Assembly (NCBI RefSeq): GCF_048269205.1
Contig: NZ_JBLXJC010000001.1
Coordinates: 1,364,001 to 1,428,000 of the forward strand
Length of the DNA stretch: 64,000 nt
DNA from: Emcibacter sp048269205
GTDB taxonomy: Bacteria; Pseudomonadota; Alphaproteobacteria; Sphingomonadales; Emcibacteraceae
Direction: 5' to 3'
This document shows positions 22,547 through 32,049 of the stretch, piece by piece. The notes beneath the pieces are model-generated. The model was not told where the DNA came from. It did no database searches and saw only the letters and a program-made list of their open reading frames with translations. How positions within the stretch are numbered: the first letter of the stretch is position 1; each line of letters opens with the position of its first letter. The translations under genes and the position numbers were made by a program.

Positions 22547-24607
22547 ATGCCAACGCTGACGATCGATGGAACTGAAGTAACAGTCGAGAATGGAATGACC
22601 ATTCTGCAGGCTTGTGAGCAGGCCGGGGTGGAAATACCTCGTTTCTGCTACCATGAACGGCTTTCAATTGCCGGAAATTGCCGTATGTGTCTGGTGGAAA
22701 TGGAGAAAGCACCGAAACCGGTTGCCTCCTGCGCCATGCCCGCCGGCGATGGCATGGTGATCCATACCAATACACCGCTGGTGAAAAAGGCCCGGGAAGG
22801 GGTGATGGAGTTTCTGCTGATCAACCATCCGCTGGACTGTCCGATCTGTGACCAGGGCGGGGAATGCGATCTGCAGGACCAGTCCATGGCTTATGGCATG
22901 GATCACAACCGCTTTCACGAGAACAAGCGTGCAGTGAAAGAGAAATACATGGGGCCGCTGGTGAAGACAGTGATGACCCGCTGTATTCACTGTACCCGCT
23001 GTGTGCGCTTTGCCGATGAAATTGCCGGTGTACCGGCTCTCGGCGCTGTTGGGCGCGGGGAAAATACCGAAATCACCACCTACCAGGAAACCGCCTTTGC
23101 CTCCGAACTTTCCGGCAATGTGGTTGATCTCTGTCCGGTGGGGGCGCTGACCAGCAAGCCCTATGCGTTTGCAGCCCGTCCCTGGGAACTGAAACATACG
23201 GAAACCATCGATGTTCATGATGCGCTCGGCAGCAATATCCGGGTGGATACTCGCGGTCGAGAAGTACTGCGCGTCCTGCCCCGTCTGCATGACGAGGTGA
23301 ATGAGGAATGGATTTCCGACAAGACCCGCCATGCTCTTGACGGCCTGAAAGTCGGCAGGCTTGATCGCCCCTATGTGAAAAAGGGCGGCAAGATGGTGGA
23401 AGCAACCTGGAACGAGGCCTTTGAGGCCATTGCCGCGAAGCTGAAAGGCGTAAACGGCAAGAAGATTGCCGGTCTTGCAGGTGACCTGCAGGATGCGGAA
23501 AGCATGTATGCGCTGAAATTGCTGCTTAAGGCACTTGGGTCTGAAAATGTTGAAGGCCGTCAGGCCGGCGAAAAGCTGTCGGCTGGCCAGCGGGCGGGGT
23601 ATCTCTTCAATTCCGGCATCGCCGGTATTGATGAAAGTGACGCCTGTCTGCTGATCGGTACCGACCCGCGTCGGGAATCAGCGGTTCTCAACAGCCGCCT
23701 GCGTCGCAAAAGCCTCGAACGTGGTTATCACATCGCGTCTGTTGGCGAGCATGACGATCTTACCTACAAGGTGGAAAGCCTGGGAACAGAAGCTTCTGTC
23801 CTGAAGGATATCCTTGATGGCAAGAATGATTTCGCCAAGATCCTTGAAGCCGCCGAAAAGCCGATGCTGATCATCGGGGCAGGGGCGCTGGGCCGCGAAG
23901 ACGGTGCTGCCATCCTGAAACTGGCCCGTGACATTGCCGACAAATTCGGCCTGGTGAAAGGGGACTGGAACGGTTTCAACGTGCTGCACGGCGCAGCCGC
24001 CCGTGTTGGTGCCCTTGATCTGGGACTGGTGACCGACGATGGTGTGGAAGGCATTCTTTCCGGCGCCGAGAAGGGCGACATCGAGGTTGTGTTTAACCTT
24101 GGGGCCGACGAAATTGATACGAGCCGGCTGGACAAAGCGTTTGTGATTTACCAGGGCAGCCATGGTGACAACGGCGTGAGAAGCGCTGACGTGATTCTGC
24201 CGGGGGTGGCCTATACGGAAAAACCGGGGCTTTACGTGAATACGGAAGGCCGGGTGCAGATGGCTCAACGGGCGATCTTTGGTCCGGGCGATGCCCGCGA
24301 GGACTGGACGATCCTTCGGGCCCTGTCCGAAGTGCTGGGCAAGACCCTGCCATTCAATAACATCAACGAATTGCGCAGCAAACTTGTGGCCGACCATCCG
24401 CAGTTTGCGGAGATCGATGTGAAACCGACCGCCAAGTGGGCCGACTTCGGTGCGGCTGGCGATCTTTCTGCCGAGCCGGTGAAGAGTGTTGTCGGGGATT
24501 TCTATCTGACCAACCCCATTGCCCGGGCTTCCGCGATCATGGCGGAATGTTCAGCCGTTTTCAATGGAACTGGTGCAAGCGAGGAGGCAACAGGAACCAA
24601 TGGGTGA
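22547..24607 (+). CDS. nuoG: NADH-quinone oxidoreductase subunit G
   Basis: The 75-kDa iron-sulfur subunit connecting the NADH module to the rest of the peripheral arm. It has 686 residues. The N-terminal ferredoxin domain holds N1b (FCYHERLSIAGNCRMCLVE), followed by the His/Cys-ligated N5 region (HPLDCPICDQGGECDLQD) and N4 (CIHCTRCVRFADE ... VDLCPVGALTSKPY). The C-terminal part (from about 220) is molybdopterin-oxidoreductase-like but without a cofactor. Its last 8 bases overlap nuoH. Length and motifs are normal for alphaproteobacteria and mitochondria. Confidence 0.98.
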   Translation: MPTLTIDGTEVTVENGMTILQACEQAGVEIPRFCYHERLSIAGNCRMCLVEMEKAPKPVASCAMPAGDGMVIHTNTPLVKKAREGVMEFLLINHPLDCPICDQGGECDLQDQSMAYGMDHNRFHENKRAVKEKYMGPLVKTVMTRCIHCTRCVRFADEIAGVPALGAVGRGENTEITTYQETAFASELSGNVVDLCPVGALTSKPYAFAARPWELKHTETIDVHDALGSNIRVDTRGREVLRVLPRLHDEVNEEWISDKTRHALDGLKVGRLDRPYVKKGGKMVEATWNEAFEAIAAKLKGVNGKKIAGLAGDLQDAESMYALKLLLKALGSENVEGRQAGEKLSAGQRAGYLFNSGIAGIDESDACLLIGTDPRRESAVLNSRLRRKSLERGYHIASVGEHDDLTYKVESLGTEASVLKDILDGKNDFAKILEAAEKPMLIIGAGALGREDGAAILKLARDIADKFGLVKGDWNGFNVLHGAAARVGALDLGLVTDDGVEGILSGAEKGDIEVVFNLGADEIDTSRLDKAFVIYQGSHGDNGVRSADVILPGVAYTEKPGLYVNTEGRVQMAQRAIFGPGDAREDWTILRALSEVLGKTLPFNNINELRSKLVADHPQFAEIDVKPTAKWADFGAAGDLSAEPVKSVVGDFYLTNPIARASAIMAECSAVFNGTGASEEATGTNG

Positions 24608-25664
24608 TTTAATCAACTATCTTCTTTCCTCCATGGATGCGGGTGTTATGCACCCCTGGCTGACTTATTCCCTGAATACCATCGGCTGGATCCTGATTAT
24701 TGTCCTGCCGCTGCTGATTACCGTGGCCATGAGCGTTTATGTGGACCGCAAGGTCTGGGCAGCCATGCAGCTGCGCCGTGGACCCAACGTTGTGGGCCCC
24801 TGGGGATTGCTGCAGTCCTTTGCTGACGGACTTAAACTATTCCTTAAAGAAACCATTGTACCGGCCGGTGCCAACAAGGGAATCTTCCTTCTCGCACCAT
24901 GTCTGACCTTCATTCTGGCGCTGGTCGGCTGGGCCGTTATTCCCTGGAGCCCGGAACTGGTTCTGGCGGATATTAATGTGGGTATCCTGTACCTGTTTGC
25001 CATTTCCTCCCTCGGGGTCTACGGCATCGTGATGTCAGGCTGGGCCAGTAATTCCCGTTACGCGTTCCTCGGGGCTCTGCGTTCCGCCGCCCAGATGGTT
25101 TCCTACGAAGTGTCCATCGGTTTTGTGCTGGTAACTGTGCTGATGGTGGTGGGTAGTTTGAACCTGATTGACATCGTCGAGGCCCAGAAAGCGGTTTTCC
25201 TGGGGGTTAACGGCTTCTGGTTCACACCGCTGTTCCCCATGTTCGTCGTCTTCCTGATATCGGCACTGGCCGAAACCAACCGCCCGCCGTTTGATCTGCC
25301 GGAAGCAGAGGCTGAACTTGTGGCCGGTTATCAGGTGGAATATTCCTCCATGGCTTTTGCCCTGTTCTTCCTCGGCGAATATGCAAACATCCTTTTGATG
25401 TGCTGCATGACAAGCATTCTGTTCTTTGGCGGATATCTGCCGCCGTTTGAAATCGAGGCCCTGTACTGGATTCCCGGACCCATCTGGCTGTTTGCGAAGA
25501 TCTGTTTCTTCTTCTTCGTCTTTGCCTGGGTCAAGGCGACCGTACCGCGTTACCGGTACGACCAGCTGATGCGGCTGGGATGGAAGGTTTTCCTTCCCCT
25601 GTCCCTGCTATGGGTGTTCCTGACCGGGCTGTGGCTCATAGCCTTTACTGACAAGATTGGGTGA
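24600..25664 (+). CDS. nuoH: NADH-quinone oxidoreductase subunit H
   Basis: Membrane subunit (ND1) at the junction with the peripheral arm, forming the quinone entry channel. It has 354 residues and about eight membrane segments. The ATG at 24600, inside the end of nuoG, is preferred over an in-frame start 27 codons upstream, because the protein then begins MGDLINYLL and AGGAGGCAACAGG precedes it. Signatures are YVDRKVWAAMQLRRGPNVVG and AETNRPPFDLPEAEAEL, the acidic loop coupling quinone reduction to proton movement. Confidence 0.97.
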   Translation: MGDLINYLLSSMDAGVMHPWLTYSLNTIGWILIIVLPLLITVAMSVYVDRKVWAAMQLRRGPNVVGPWGLLQSFADGLKLFLKETIVPAGANKGIFLLAPCLTFILALVGWAVIPWSPELVLADINVGILYLFAISSLGVYGIVMSGWASNSRYAFLGALRSAAQMVSYEVSIGFVLVTVLMVVGSLNLIDIVEAQKAVFLGVNGFWFTPLFPMFVVFLISALAETNRPPFDLPEAEAELVAGYQVEYSSMAFALFFLGEYANILLMCCMTSILFFGGYLPPFEIEALYWIPGPIWLFAKICFFFFVFAWVKATVPRYRYDQLMRLGWKVFLPLSLLWVFLTGLWLIAFTDKIG

Positions 25665-25669
25665 TAACT

Positions 25670-26158
25670 ATGGCTTTTCTGGATCATACAGCACGCACCT
25701 TCCTGCTGAGCGAGTTTGTCTCGGCCATGTGGCTGACCCTGAAATATATGTTCAAGCCGAAGGCGACCATCAACTATCCCTACGAAAAGGGACCGCTGAG
25801 CCCGCGCTTCCGCGGCGAGCACGCCTTGCGTCGCTATCCCAACGGGGAAGAGCGCTGCATTGCCTGTAAACTGTGCGAGGCGATCTGTCCGGCCCAGGCC
25901 ATCACCATTGAGGCCGAACCCCGGGAAGACGGCAGCCGCAGGACAACCCGCTATGATATCGACATGACCAAATGCATTTATTGCGGTTATTGTCAGGAAG
26001 CCTGCCCGGTGGATGCCATCGTTGAGGGCCCGAACTTCGAGTTTGCCACGGAAACCCGTGAGGAACTGATGTACAACAAAGACAAGCTTCTGGAGAATGG
26101 CGACCGCTGGGAGCGGGAAATTGCCATGAACCTGGAGCTGGATGCCCCCTACAGGTAA
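25670..26158 (+). CDS. nuoI: NADH-quinone oxidoreductase subunit I
   Basis: The 23-kDa ferredoxin-like subunit carrying clusters N6a and N6b that feed N2. It has 162 residues from the ATG at 25670, which has GGGTG six bases upstream; a GTG three codons earlier would overlap nuoH. Two CxxCxxCxxxCP motifs are present: CIACKLCEAICP and CIYCGYCQEACP. The length equals the usual alphaproteobacterial and mitochondrial-core form. An amphipathic N-terminal helix anchors it to the membrane arm. Confidence 0.97.
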   Translation: MAFLDHTARTFLLSEFVSAMWLTLKYMFKPKATINYPYEKGPLSPRFRGEHALRRYPNGEERCIACKLCEAICPAQAITIEAEPREDGSRRTTRYDIDMTKCIYCGYCQEACPVDAIVEGPNFEFATETREELMYNKDKLLENGDRWEREIAMNLELDAPYR

Positions 26159-26167
26159 GGAAAAAAC

Positions 26168-26779
26168 ATGATCGCAACAATCTGCTTTTACATCTTTGCC
26201 TCGGTCACGGTGATTTCCGGCCTGATGGTCGTCTCAAGCCGTAACCCGGTGCATTCGGTACTGTTCCTGATCCTGGCATTTTTCAACTCAGCCGCCCTGT
26301 TCCTGCTGCTGGGGGCTGAATTCCTGGCCATGATCCTGGTGATTGTCTATGTGGGCGCGGTCGCCGTACTGTTCCTGTTCGTAGTCATGATGCTTGATAT
26401 CGATTTCGTCGAACTGCGCAAGGGAGCCCAGGCCTATTTCCCCATTGGCGCATTGATTGGTCTTATTCTTCTGGTGGAACTGGCCCTGGTGGCCGGCAGC
26501 TGGCATCTGACCGGTGAAATGTCCACGGTTGCCGCGGCCAAGACGCCTGAAATCACTGAAGTGACCAATACCCAGGCGCTGGGGCAGCTGATTTACACTG
26601 ACTATGCCTTCCTGTTCCAGATGGCGGGTATGGTGTTGCTTGTGGCTATGATCGGCGCCATCGTCCTGACCCATCGTCAGCGGCCGGGTGTCAAGAAACA
26701 GAATATCGGTGACCAGGTCCGCCGCCGTCGCGGTGATGCCTATGAAATCGTCAAAGTAAAACCCGGTCAGGGTGCATAA
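26168..26779 (+). CDS. nuoJ: NADH-quinone oxidoreductase subunit J
   Basis: Membrane subunit (ND6) of complex I, next to NuoK and NuoA in the E-channel region. It has 203 residues with five membrane segments, the first four packed in residues 1-110 and the last near 155-175. The conserved stretch is MILVIVYVGAVAVLFLFVVM, containing the pi-bulge helix that rotates in the catalytic cycle. The hydrophilic C-terminal tail after about residue 178 is rich in Arg and Lys. nuoK follows after 17 bases. Confidence 0.96.
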   Translation: MIATICFYIFASVTVISGLMVVSSRNPVHSVLFLILAFFNSAALFLLLGAEFLAMILVIVYVGAVAVLFLFVVMMLDIDFVELRKGAQAYFPIGALIGLILLVELALVAGSWHLTGEMSTVAAAKTPEITEVTNTQALGQLIYTDYAFLFQMAGMVLLVAMIGAIVLTHRQRPGVKKQNIGDQVRRRRGDAYEIVKVKPGQGA

Positions 26780-26796
26780 AGAGGGAAGAGGATTAA

Positions 26797-27105
26797 ATGG
26801 AAATCGGACTAGCTCATTACCTGACCGTTGCCGCGATACTTTTCACGCTCGGCATCTTCGGTATTTTCCTGAACCGGAAAAACGTAATCATCATTCTGAT
26901 GTCGGTGGAACTTATGCTGCTGGCGGTGAATATCAACCTGGTGGCCTTTTCCTCCTATATGGGGGATATGATGGGCCAGGTGTTCGCCATGTTCATTCTG
27001 ACTGTGGCGGCTGGCGAAGCGGCCATCGGTCTTGCCATTCTGGTGATTTATTTCCGTAACCGCGGCTCCATTGCCGTTGAAGACATCCATCTGATGAAAG
27101 GGTAA
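26797..27105 (+). CDS. nuoK: NADH-quinone oxidoreductase subunit K
   Basis: Small membrane subunit (ND4L) that links the quinone end to the antiporter-like subunits. It has 102 residues and three membrane segments. Two conserved membrane glutamates of the E-channel can be read in MSVELMLLAVNINLVAF and in AAGEAAIGLAILVIYFR. The gene sits 7 bases ahead of nuoL. Length and motifs are entirely typical. Confidence 0.96.
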   Translation: MEIGLAHYLTVAAILFTLGIFGIFLNRKNVIIILMSVELMLLAVNINLVAFSSYMGDMMGQVFAMFILTVAAGEAAIGLAILVIYFRNRGSIAVEDIHLMKG

Positions 27106-27112
27106 CAAGAAT

Positions 27113-29038
27113 ATGTATCAGACAATTGTCTTCCTGCCTTTGATCACCTCGTTCATTGCCGGCATATTCGGCAAGAATATAGGTGACCGCGGTGCCCAGA
27201 TCATAACCTGTGGCGGCCTGATCATTTCCGCGATCCTGTCCTGGGTGGCTTTTTTCGACATTGCCCTCGGCCATAATGTGGCCTATGTGGAGGTCCTGTC
27301 CTGGATTGTCTCCGGCGACTTTTCCTTAAGCTGGGCGTTCAAGGTGGATACGCTGACCGCTGTGATGCTGGTGGTGGTCACCACCGTGTCCTGCCTGGTG
27401 CATATCTATTCCGTGGGCTACATGAGCCATGATCCGGATATTCCGCGGTTCATGTCCTATCTGTCACTCTTTACCTTCGCCATGCTGATGCTGGTGACCG
27501 CCGACAACTTCCTGCAGATGTTCTTCGGCTGGGAAGGCGTGGGACTGGCTTCCTATCTGTTGATCGGTTTCTGGTACAAGAAACCTTCGGCCTGTGCCGC
27601 CGCCATCAAGGCCTTTGTGGTCAACCGGGTAGGCGATTTCGGTTTCGCACTTGGTATCTTTGCGATCTTCATGACCTTTGGCACTCTGGATTTCGATGCG
27701 GTATTTGCCGCCGTCCCGGGTGCAGCCGGCCAGACAATCCACTTCCTCAGCTGGGAATTTGACCTGATCACCACGATCTGTATCCTGCTGTTCATCGGCG
27801 CCATGGGTAAATCCGCCCAGCTCGGCCTGCATACCTGGCTGCCGGATGCCATGGAGGGCCCGACCCCGGTGTCCGCGCTGATCCATGCCGCGACCATGGT
27901 GACCGCAGGTGTGTTCATGGTGGCCCGTTGCTCCCCGATTTTCGAATATAGCCCGGATGCCCTGATGGTGGTCTGTGTGGTCGGTGCGTCGACGGCTATC
28001 TTTGCCGCCACTATTGGCGTAGCCCAGAATGACATCAAGCGGGTGATTGCCTATTCCACATGTTCACAGCTTGGATATATGTTCTTTGCCCTCGGGGTCT
28101 CTGCTTACGGAGCAGCGGTTTTCCATCTCTTTACGCACGCTTTCTTCAAGGCGCTTCTGTTCCTGGGGTCCGGTTCTGTAATCCACGCCATGAGCGATGA
28201 GCAGGACATGCGCAAGATGGGCGGTCTGTGGAAGAAAATTCCTGTGACTTTCGGGATGATGACGATCGGCACCCTGGCGCTGACCGGTTTCCCCTTCTTC
28301 GCCGGTTACTATTCCAAGGATATGATCATCGAGGCGGCTTTTGCTTCCCACAGCCCGGTTAGCCAGTATGCCTTCGCTATGGGTGTAGTTGCCGCCCTGT
28401 TTACGAGCTTTTACAGCTGGCGCCTGGTCTTCATGACCTTCTTTGGTGAAAGCCGGGCCAGCAAGAAGGTTCAGGATCATGTACATGAAAGCCCGCAGGT
28501 CATGCTGATCCCGCTGTATGTTCTGGCTGTTGGTGCCGTCTTTGCCGGCATGCTCTTCAGCGGGAACTTTATCGGCCATCATTATGACGAGTTCTGGGGC
28601 AGCGCTCTCAAGATCCTCGGTGACAATGTGATGGTTGAAGCTCATCATGTACCGGCCTGGGTGATCTGGTCACCGTTCGTGGCCATGGTCACCGGTTTTG
28701 CCGTTGCCTGGTTCAGCTATATCTATGCGCCCGAGACACCTGCGGCAGCGGCTCGTACCTTCAAATACCTCTACAACCTGTTTCTCAACAAATGGTATGT
28801 GGATGAAATTTACGATTTCCTGTTCGTACGTCCGGCAAAGCGCCTTGGCGTTTTCCTGTGGAAACGGGGCGACGAACAGACCATCGACCGTTACGGTCCG
28901 GACGGCGTTTCAGGTTCCGTGGCCGCACTGGCGAGGAAATTCAGGGAAATGCAGACCGGTTATTTGTATCATTATGCTTTCGTCATGCTGATCGGCGTGG
29001 CGGCCATCACCACCTGGTTTATCGTGGGAGGGAACTAA
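27113..29038 (+). CDS. nuoL: NADH-quinone oxidoreductase subunit L
   Basis: Largest antiporter-like membrane subunit (ND5), a proton channel at the distal end of complex I with a long lateral helix at its C-terminus. It has 641 residues and about 16 membrane segments. Key residues lie in FFGWEGVGLASYLLIGFWY (the conserved Glu of segment 5), KSAQLGLHTWLPDAMEGPTP and SALIHAATMVTAGVFM. nuoM starts three bases past the stop. Codon use and motifs match the rest of the operon. Confidence 0.98.
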   Translation: MYQTIVFLPLITSFIAGIFGKNIGDRGAQIITCGGLIISAILSWVAFFDIALGHNVAYVEVLSWIVSGDFSLSWAFKVDTLTAVMLVVVTTVSCLVHIYSVGYMSHDPDIPRFMSYLSLFTFAMLMLVTADNFLQMFFGWEGVGLASYLLIGFWYKKPSACAAAIKAFVVNRVGDFGFALGIFAIFMTFGTLDFDAVFAAVPGAAGQTIHFLSWEFDLITTICILLFIGAMGKSAQLGLHTWLPDAMEGPTPVSALIHAATMVTAGVFMVARCSPIFEYSPDALMVVCVVGASTAIFAATIGVAQNDIKRVIAYSTCSQLGYMFFALGVSAYGAAVFHLFTHAFFKALLFLGSGSVIHAMSDEQDMRKMGGLWKKIPVTFGMMTIGTLALTGFPFFAGYYSKDMIIEAAFASHSPVSQYAFAMGVVAALFTSFYSWRLVFMTFFGESRASKKVQDHVHESPQVMLIPLYVLAVGAVFAGMLFSGNFIGHHYDEFWGSALKILGDNVMVEAHHVPAWVIWSPFVAMVTGFAVAWFSYIYAPETPAAAARTFKYLYNLFLNKWYVDEIYDFLFVRPAKRLGVFLWKRGDEQTIDRYGPDGVSGSVAALARKFREMQTGYLYHYAFVMLIGVAAITTWFIVGGN

Positions 29039-29041
29039 GTC

Positions 29042-30559
29042 ATGAGTATTTTTGAACATTTCCCTTTCCTGTCCTTTATCACCTTCATGCCGCTGATTGG
29101 TGTGCTGTTCCTGCTTCTGGTGCGGGGGGATGAGGAACTGGTGGCCCGCAATTCACGCTATGTGGCGCTGCTGACTACCATTGCGACCCTGATCTTCTCT
29201 TTGGTCCTGTGGTTCGGCTTTGACAAGACAACGGCCGGCTTCCAGTTTGTGGAACAGGCCGAATGGTTCGGTGGCGGGATCAGTTATTACATGGGTGTGG
29301 ATGGTATTTCCGTGCTCTTTGTGCTGCTGACCACTCTCATCATGCCGCTGTGTATCCTGGCAAGCTGGGAGGCGATTACGACCCGGGTGCGGGAATATAT
29401 GATCTGCTTCCTGATCCTGGAAACCCTGATGCTTGGCGTTTTCTCTGCGCTCGACATTGTGCTGTTCTATCTGTTCTTCGAAGGCGGCCTGATCCCCATG
29501 TTCCTGATTATCGGTATCTGGGGCGGGCAGAACAGGGTCTATGCGGCTTACAAGCTGTTCCTCTATACGCTGGCGGGTTCCGTTCTGATGCTGGTGGCGC
29601 TGCTGTATATGTATATGCAGGCCGGCACCACAAGTATCCCGGAATTGATGCAGTATGACTTTGCCGTTAATGCACAGACCTGGCTGTTCCTGGCGTTCTT
29701 TGCCTCCTTTGCGGTCAAGGTTCCCATGTGGCCGGTTCATACCTGGCTGCCGGATGCTCACGTACAGGCCCCGACGGCTGGTTCGGTAATCCTGGCGGGC
29801 ATCCTGCTGAAGATGGGTGGCTATGGCTTTTTGCGGTTCAGTCTGCCCATGTTCCCGGTCGCCTCGCAGGAGCTGGCCTGGCTGGTCATGACCCTGTCCT
29901 GTGTGGCTGTGGTCTATACCTCGCTGGTGGCCCTGATGCAGGAGGATATGAAAAAGCTGATCGCCTATTCCTCTGTGGCCCATATGGCCTATGTGACACT
30001 GGGCATCTTCACCTTTAACACCCAGGGTATCGAAGGCGCGATTATTGTGATGCTGGCGCACGGCTTTGTCTCCAGCGCCCTGTTCCTGTGCGTCGGGGTG
30101 ATCTATGACCGGATGCATACTCGCGAGATCTCCCGTTATGGCGGACTTGCCAACAACATGCCCAAATACGCTCTGGTCTTCATGTTCTTTACCATGGCGT
30201 CCGTAGGACTTCCGGGTACCGCAAACTTTGTCGGTGAAATCCTGGTCCTGGCCGGCCTGTTCAAATTCAATACCTGGGCGACATTCTTTGCAGCTACGGG
30301 CCTGGTCCTGGGCGCCGCCTATATGCTGTGGCTCTACCGCCGGGTGGTTTTCGGGGAACTGGTCAAGGAGGAGCTGAAAGCTCTTCTCGACATGAACAAG
30401 CGGGAAATCTGGATATTCACACCGCTGGTGATTTTCACCATCTGGATGGGTGTTTATCCAATTACATTCCTGGATTTCATCCATGCTTCCGTGGATAACC
30501 TGATCCAGAACCATGAAGCCGCTATCAATGCCTTCACCATCGCCGCAAACGGTCAATAG
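29042..30559 (+). CDS. nuoM: NADH-quinone oxidoreductase subunit M
   Basis: Second antiporter-like subunit (ND4), with 14 predicted membrane segments and 505 residues. Conserved functional stretches are FYLFFEGGLIPMFLIIGIWG (segment-5 Glu) and FAVKVPMWPVHTWLPDAHVQ (the lysine and HTWLPDAH signature of proton-channel subunits). The start has AGGGAACTAAGTC upstream, inside the nuoL end. It lies between nuoL and nuoN, 14 bases before the latter. Confidence 0.98.
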   Translation: MSIFEHFPFLSFITFMPLIGVLFLLLVRGDEELVARNSRYVALLTTIATLIFSLVLWFGFDKTTAGFQFVEQAEWFGGGISYYMGVDGISVLFVLLTTLIMPLCILASWEAITTRVREYMICFLILETLMLGVFSALDIVLFYLFFEGGLIPMFLIIGIWGGQNRVYAAYKLFLYTLAGSVLMLVALLYMYMQAGTTSIPELMQYDFAVNAQTWLFLAFFASFAVKVPMWPVHTWLPDAHVQAPTAGSVILAGILLKMGGYGFLRFSLPMFPVASQELAWLVMTLSCVAVVYTSLVALMQEDMKKLIAYSSVAHMAYVTLGIFTFNTQGIEGAIIVMLAHGFVSSALFLCVGVIYDRMHTREISRYGGLANNMPKYALVFMFFTMASVGLPGTANFVGEILVLAGLFKFNTWATFFAATGLVLGAAYMLWLYRRVVFGELVKEELKALLDMNKREIWIFTPLVIFTIWMGVYPITFLDFIHASVDNLIQNHEAAINAFTIAANGQ

Positions 30560-30573
30560 GGAGGGATAAGGAA

Positions 30574-32034
30574 ATGACAACTACAATGCTTCCTGATCTG
30601 ACAATTGCACTGCCTGAAATCATTCTGGCTCTTGGCGCCATGGCGCTTCTGATGCTGGGCGTGTTTCGCGGTAACCAGTCCACACCGCTGGTCTCCTGGC
30701 TGGCTGTTCTGCTGATGTTTGTGGCCCTTGCCGTTACGGTGGGAGAGGCCGGTGACAGGGTTTATGCTTTTGCTGACATGTTCGTGACCGACGGCTTCAC
30801 CACATTCATGAAAGCCCTGGTGCTGATTGCCTCCGCCCTGGCTGTGGTGATGTCGCTTCAGTATTTCAAAGAACTGGATGAAGAACGGTTTGAAGTGCCG
30901 GTATTGATGGTGCTGGCGACCCTCGGCATGATGGTCATGGTTTCGGCCAATGACCTGATTTCCCTCTATATGGGGCTGGAACTTCAGTCCCTGAGCCTTT
31001 ATGTTCTCGCTTCCGTCCGCCGTGACTCGGAACGGGCCACAGAATCCGGCCTGAAATATTTCGTTCTCGGTGCGCTGTCTTCCGGCATCCTGCTCTATGG
31101 TTCCTCCATGGTTTATGGTTTCGTGGGCAGCACCAACTTCACCGCTATCGCCGAGGCCCTGTCTCACAGTGGCGAGCATGGAGCCTCTATCGGCGCCATT
31201 ATCGGTCTGGTGTTTGTTCTGTCCGGACTGGCGTTCAAAATTTCCGCCGTTCCCTTTCATATGTGGACGCCGGATGTTTATGAAGGCGCGCCGACACCGA
31301 TCACCTCTTTCTTTGCCGTGGCACCCAAGGTAGCGGCCCTGGCCCTGCTGAGCCGCGTCCTGTTTGTTCCCTTCGCGGAAATGAGCGGCGCCTGGCATCA
31401 GATCCTGGTGTTCATGGCCATCGCTTCCATGGTTCTCGGGTCTGCGGCGGCCATTGCCCAGACAAATATCAAGCGTCTGATGGCCTACAGCTCCATCGGT
31501 CATATTGGTTTTGCCCTTGTCGGCCTGGCGGCCGGTACTGAAGAAGGGATTACCGGCCTGATCATCTATATGACCATCTATCTGGTGATGAACGTCGGCA
31601 CATTCGGCATTATTCTTTCCATGCGTCGCAAGGACGGTATGGTGGAAGAGATCGTGGATCTGTCCGGACTGGCCCGTACCCGTCCGGCCATGGCCGCCAT
31701 TCTGGCGATTTTCATGTTCTCCCTTGCCGGTATTCCGCCGCTGGCCGGTTTCTTCGGTAAATTCTATGTCTTTGCCGCCGCCATCAAGGCCGACCTCTAT
31801 CTGCTTGCGGTGATCGGTGTGCTGGCCAGTGTCATCGGGGCCTTCTATTACCTGCGGATTATCAAGGTCATGTATTTTGACAAACCGGCGGAAGAGTTCC
31901 TGCCACAGAAGTCACGGGAAATGAAGTTGATTATGGTTGTGTCTGCGGTGCTGATTGTGGCCTTTATCCTGCCGCAGGTTTCCATGCCTGTGCTGGAAAG
32001 CGCTCAGGAGGCCGCGCGGGCCCTGTTGTCCTGA
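30574..32034 (+). CDS. nuoN: NADH-quinone oxidoreductase subunit N
   Basis: Third antiporter-like subunit (ND2), closest to the quinone site among the three proton channels. It has 486 residues and about 14 membrane segments. Signatures are YMGLELQSLSLYVLAS (Glu of segment 5), GLAFKISAVPFHMWTPDVYEG-type segment (its KISAVPFHMWTPD core) and AYSSIGHIGFALVG. It is the last nuo gene, and birA follows after 15 bases with no terminator between, so the transcript probably continues into the cofactor genes. Confidence 0.98.
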   Translation: MTTTMLPDLTIALPEIILALGAMALLMLGVFRGNQSTPLVSWLAVLLMFVALAVTVGEAGDRVYAFADMFVTDGFTTFMKALVLIASALAVVMSLQYFKELDEERFEVPVLMVLATLGMMVMVSANDLISLYMGLELQSLSLYVLASVRRDSERATESGLKYFVLGALSSGILLYGSSMVYGFVGSTNFTAIAEALSHSGEHGASIGAIIGLVFVLSGLAFKISAVPFHMWTPDVYEGAPTPITSFFAVAPKVAALALLSRVLFVPFAEMSGAWHQILVFMAIASMVLGSAAAIAQTNIKRLMAYSSIGHIGFALVGLAAGTEEGITGLIIYMTIYLVMNVGTFGIILSMRRKDGMVEEIVDLSGLARTRPAMAAILAIFMFSLAGIPPLAGFFGKFYVFAAAIKADLYLLAVIGVLASVIGAFYYLRIIKVMYFDKPAEEFLPQKSREMKLIMVVSAVLIVAFILPQVSMPVLESAQEAARALLS

Positions 32035-32049
32035 GGCATGGCCTGATTT

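Noticed and set aside
29153..30580. 475-codon open frame on the reverse strand across nuoM
   Set aside because: It mirrors the codon structure of nuoM, has a low-complexity His/Gln/Asp-rich translation and no family motif or ribosome-binding site. It is an antisense shadow.
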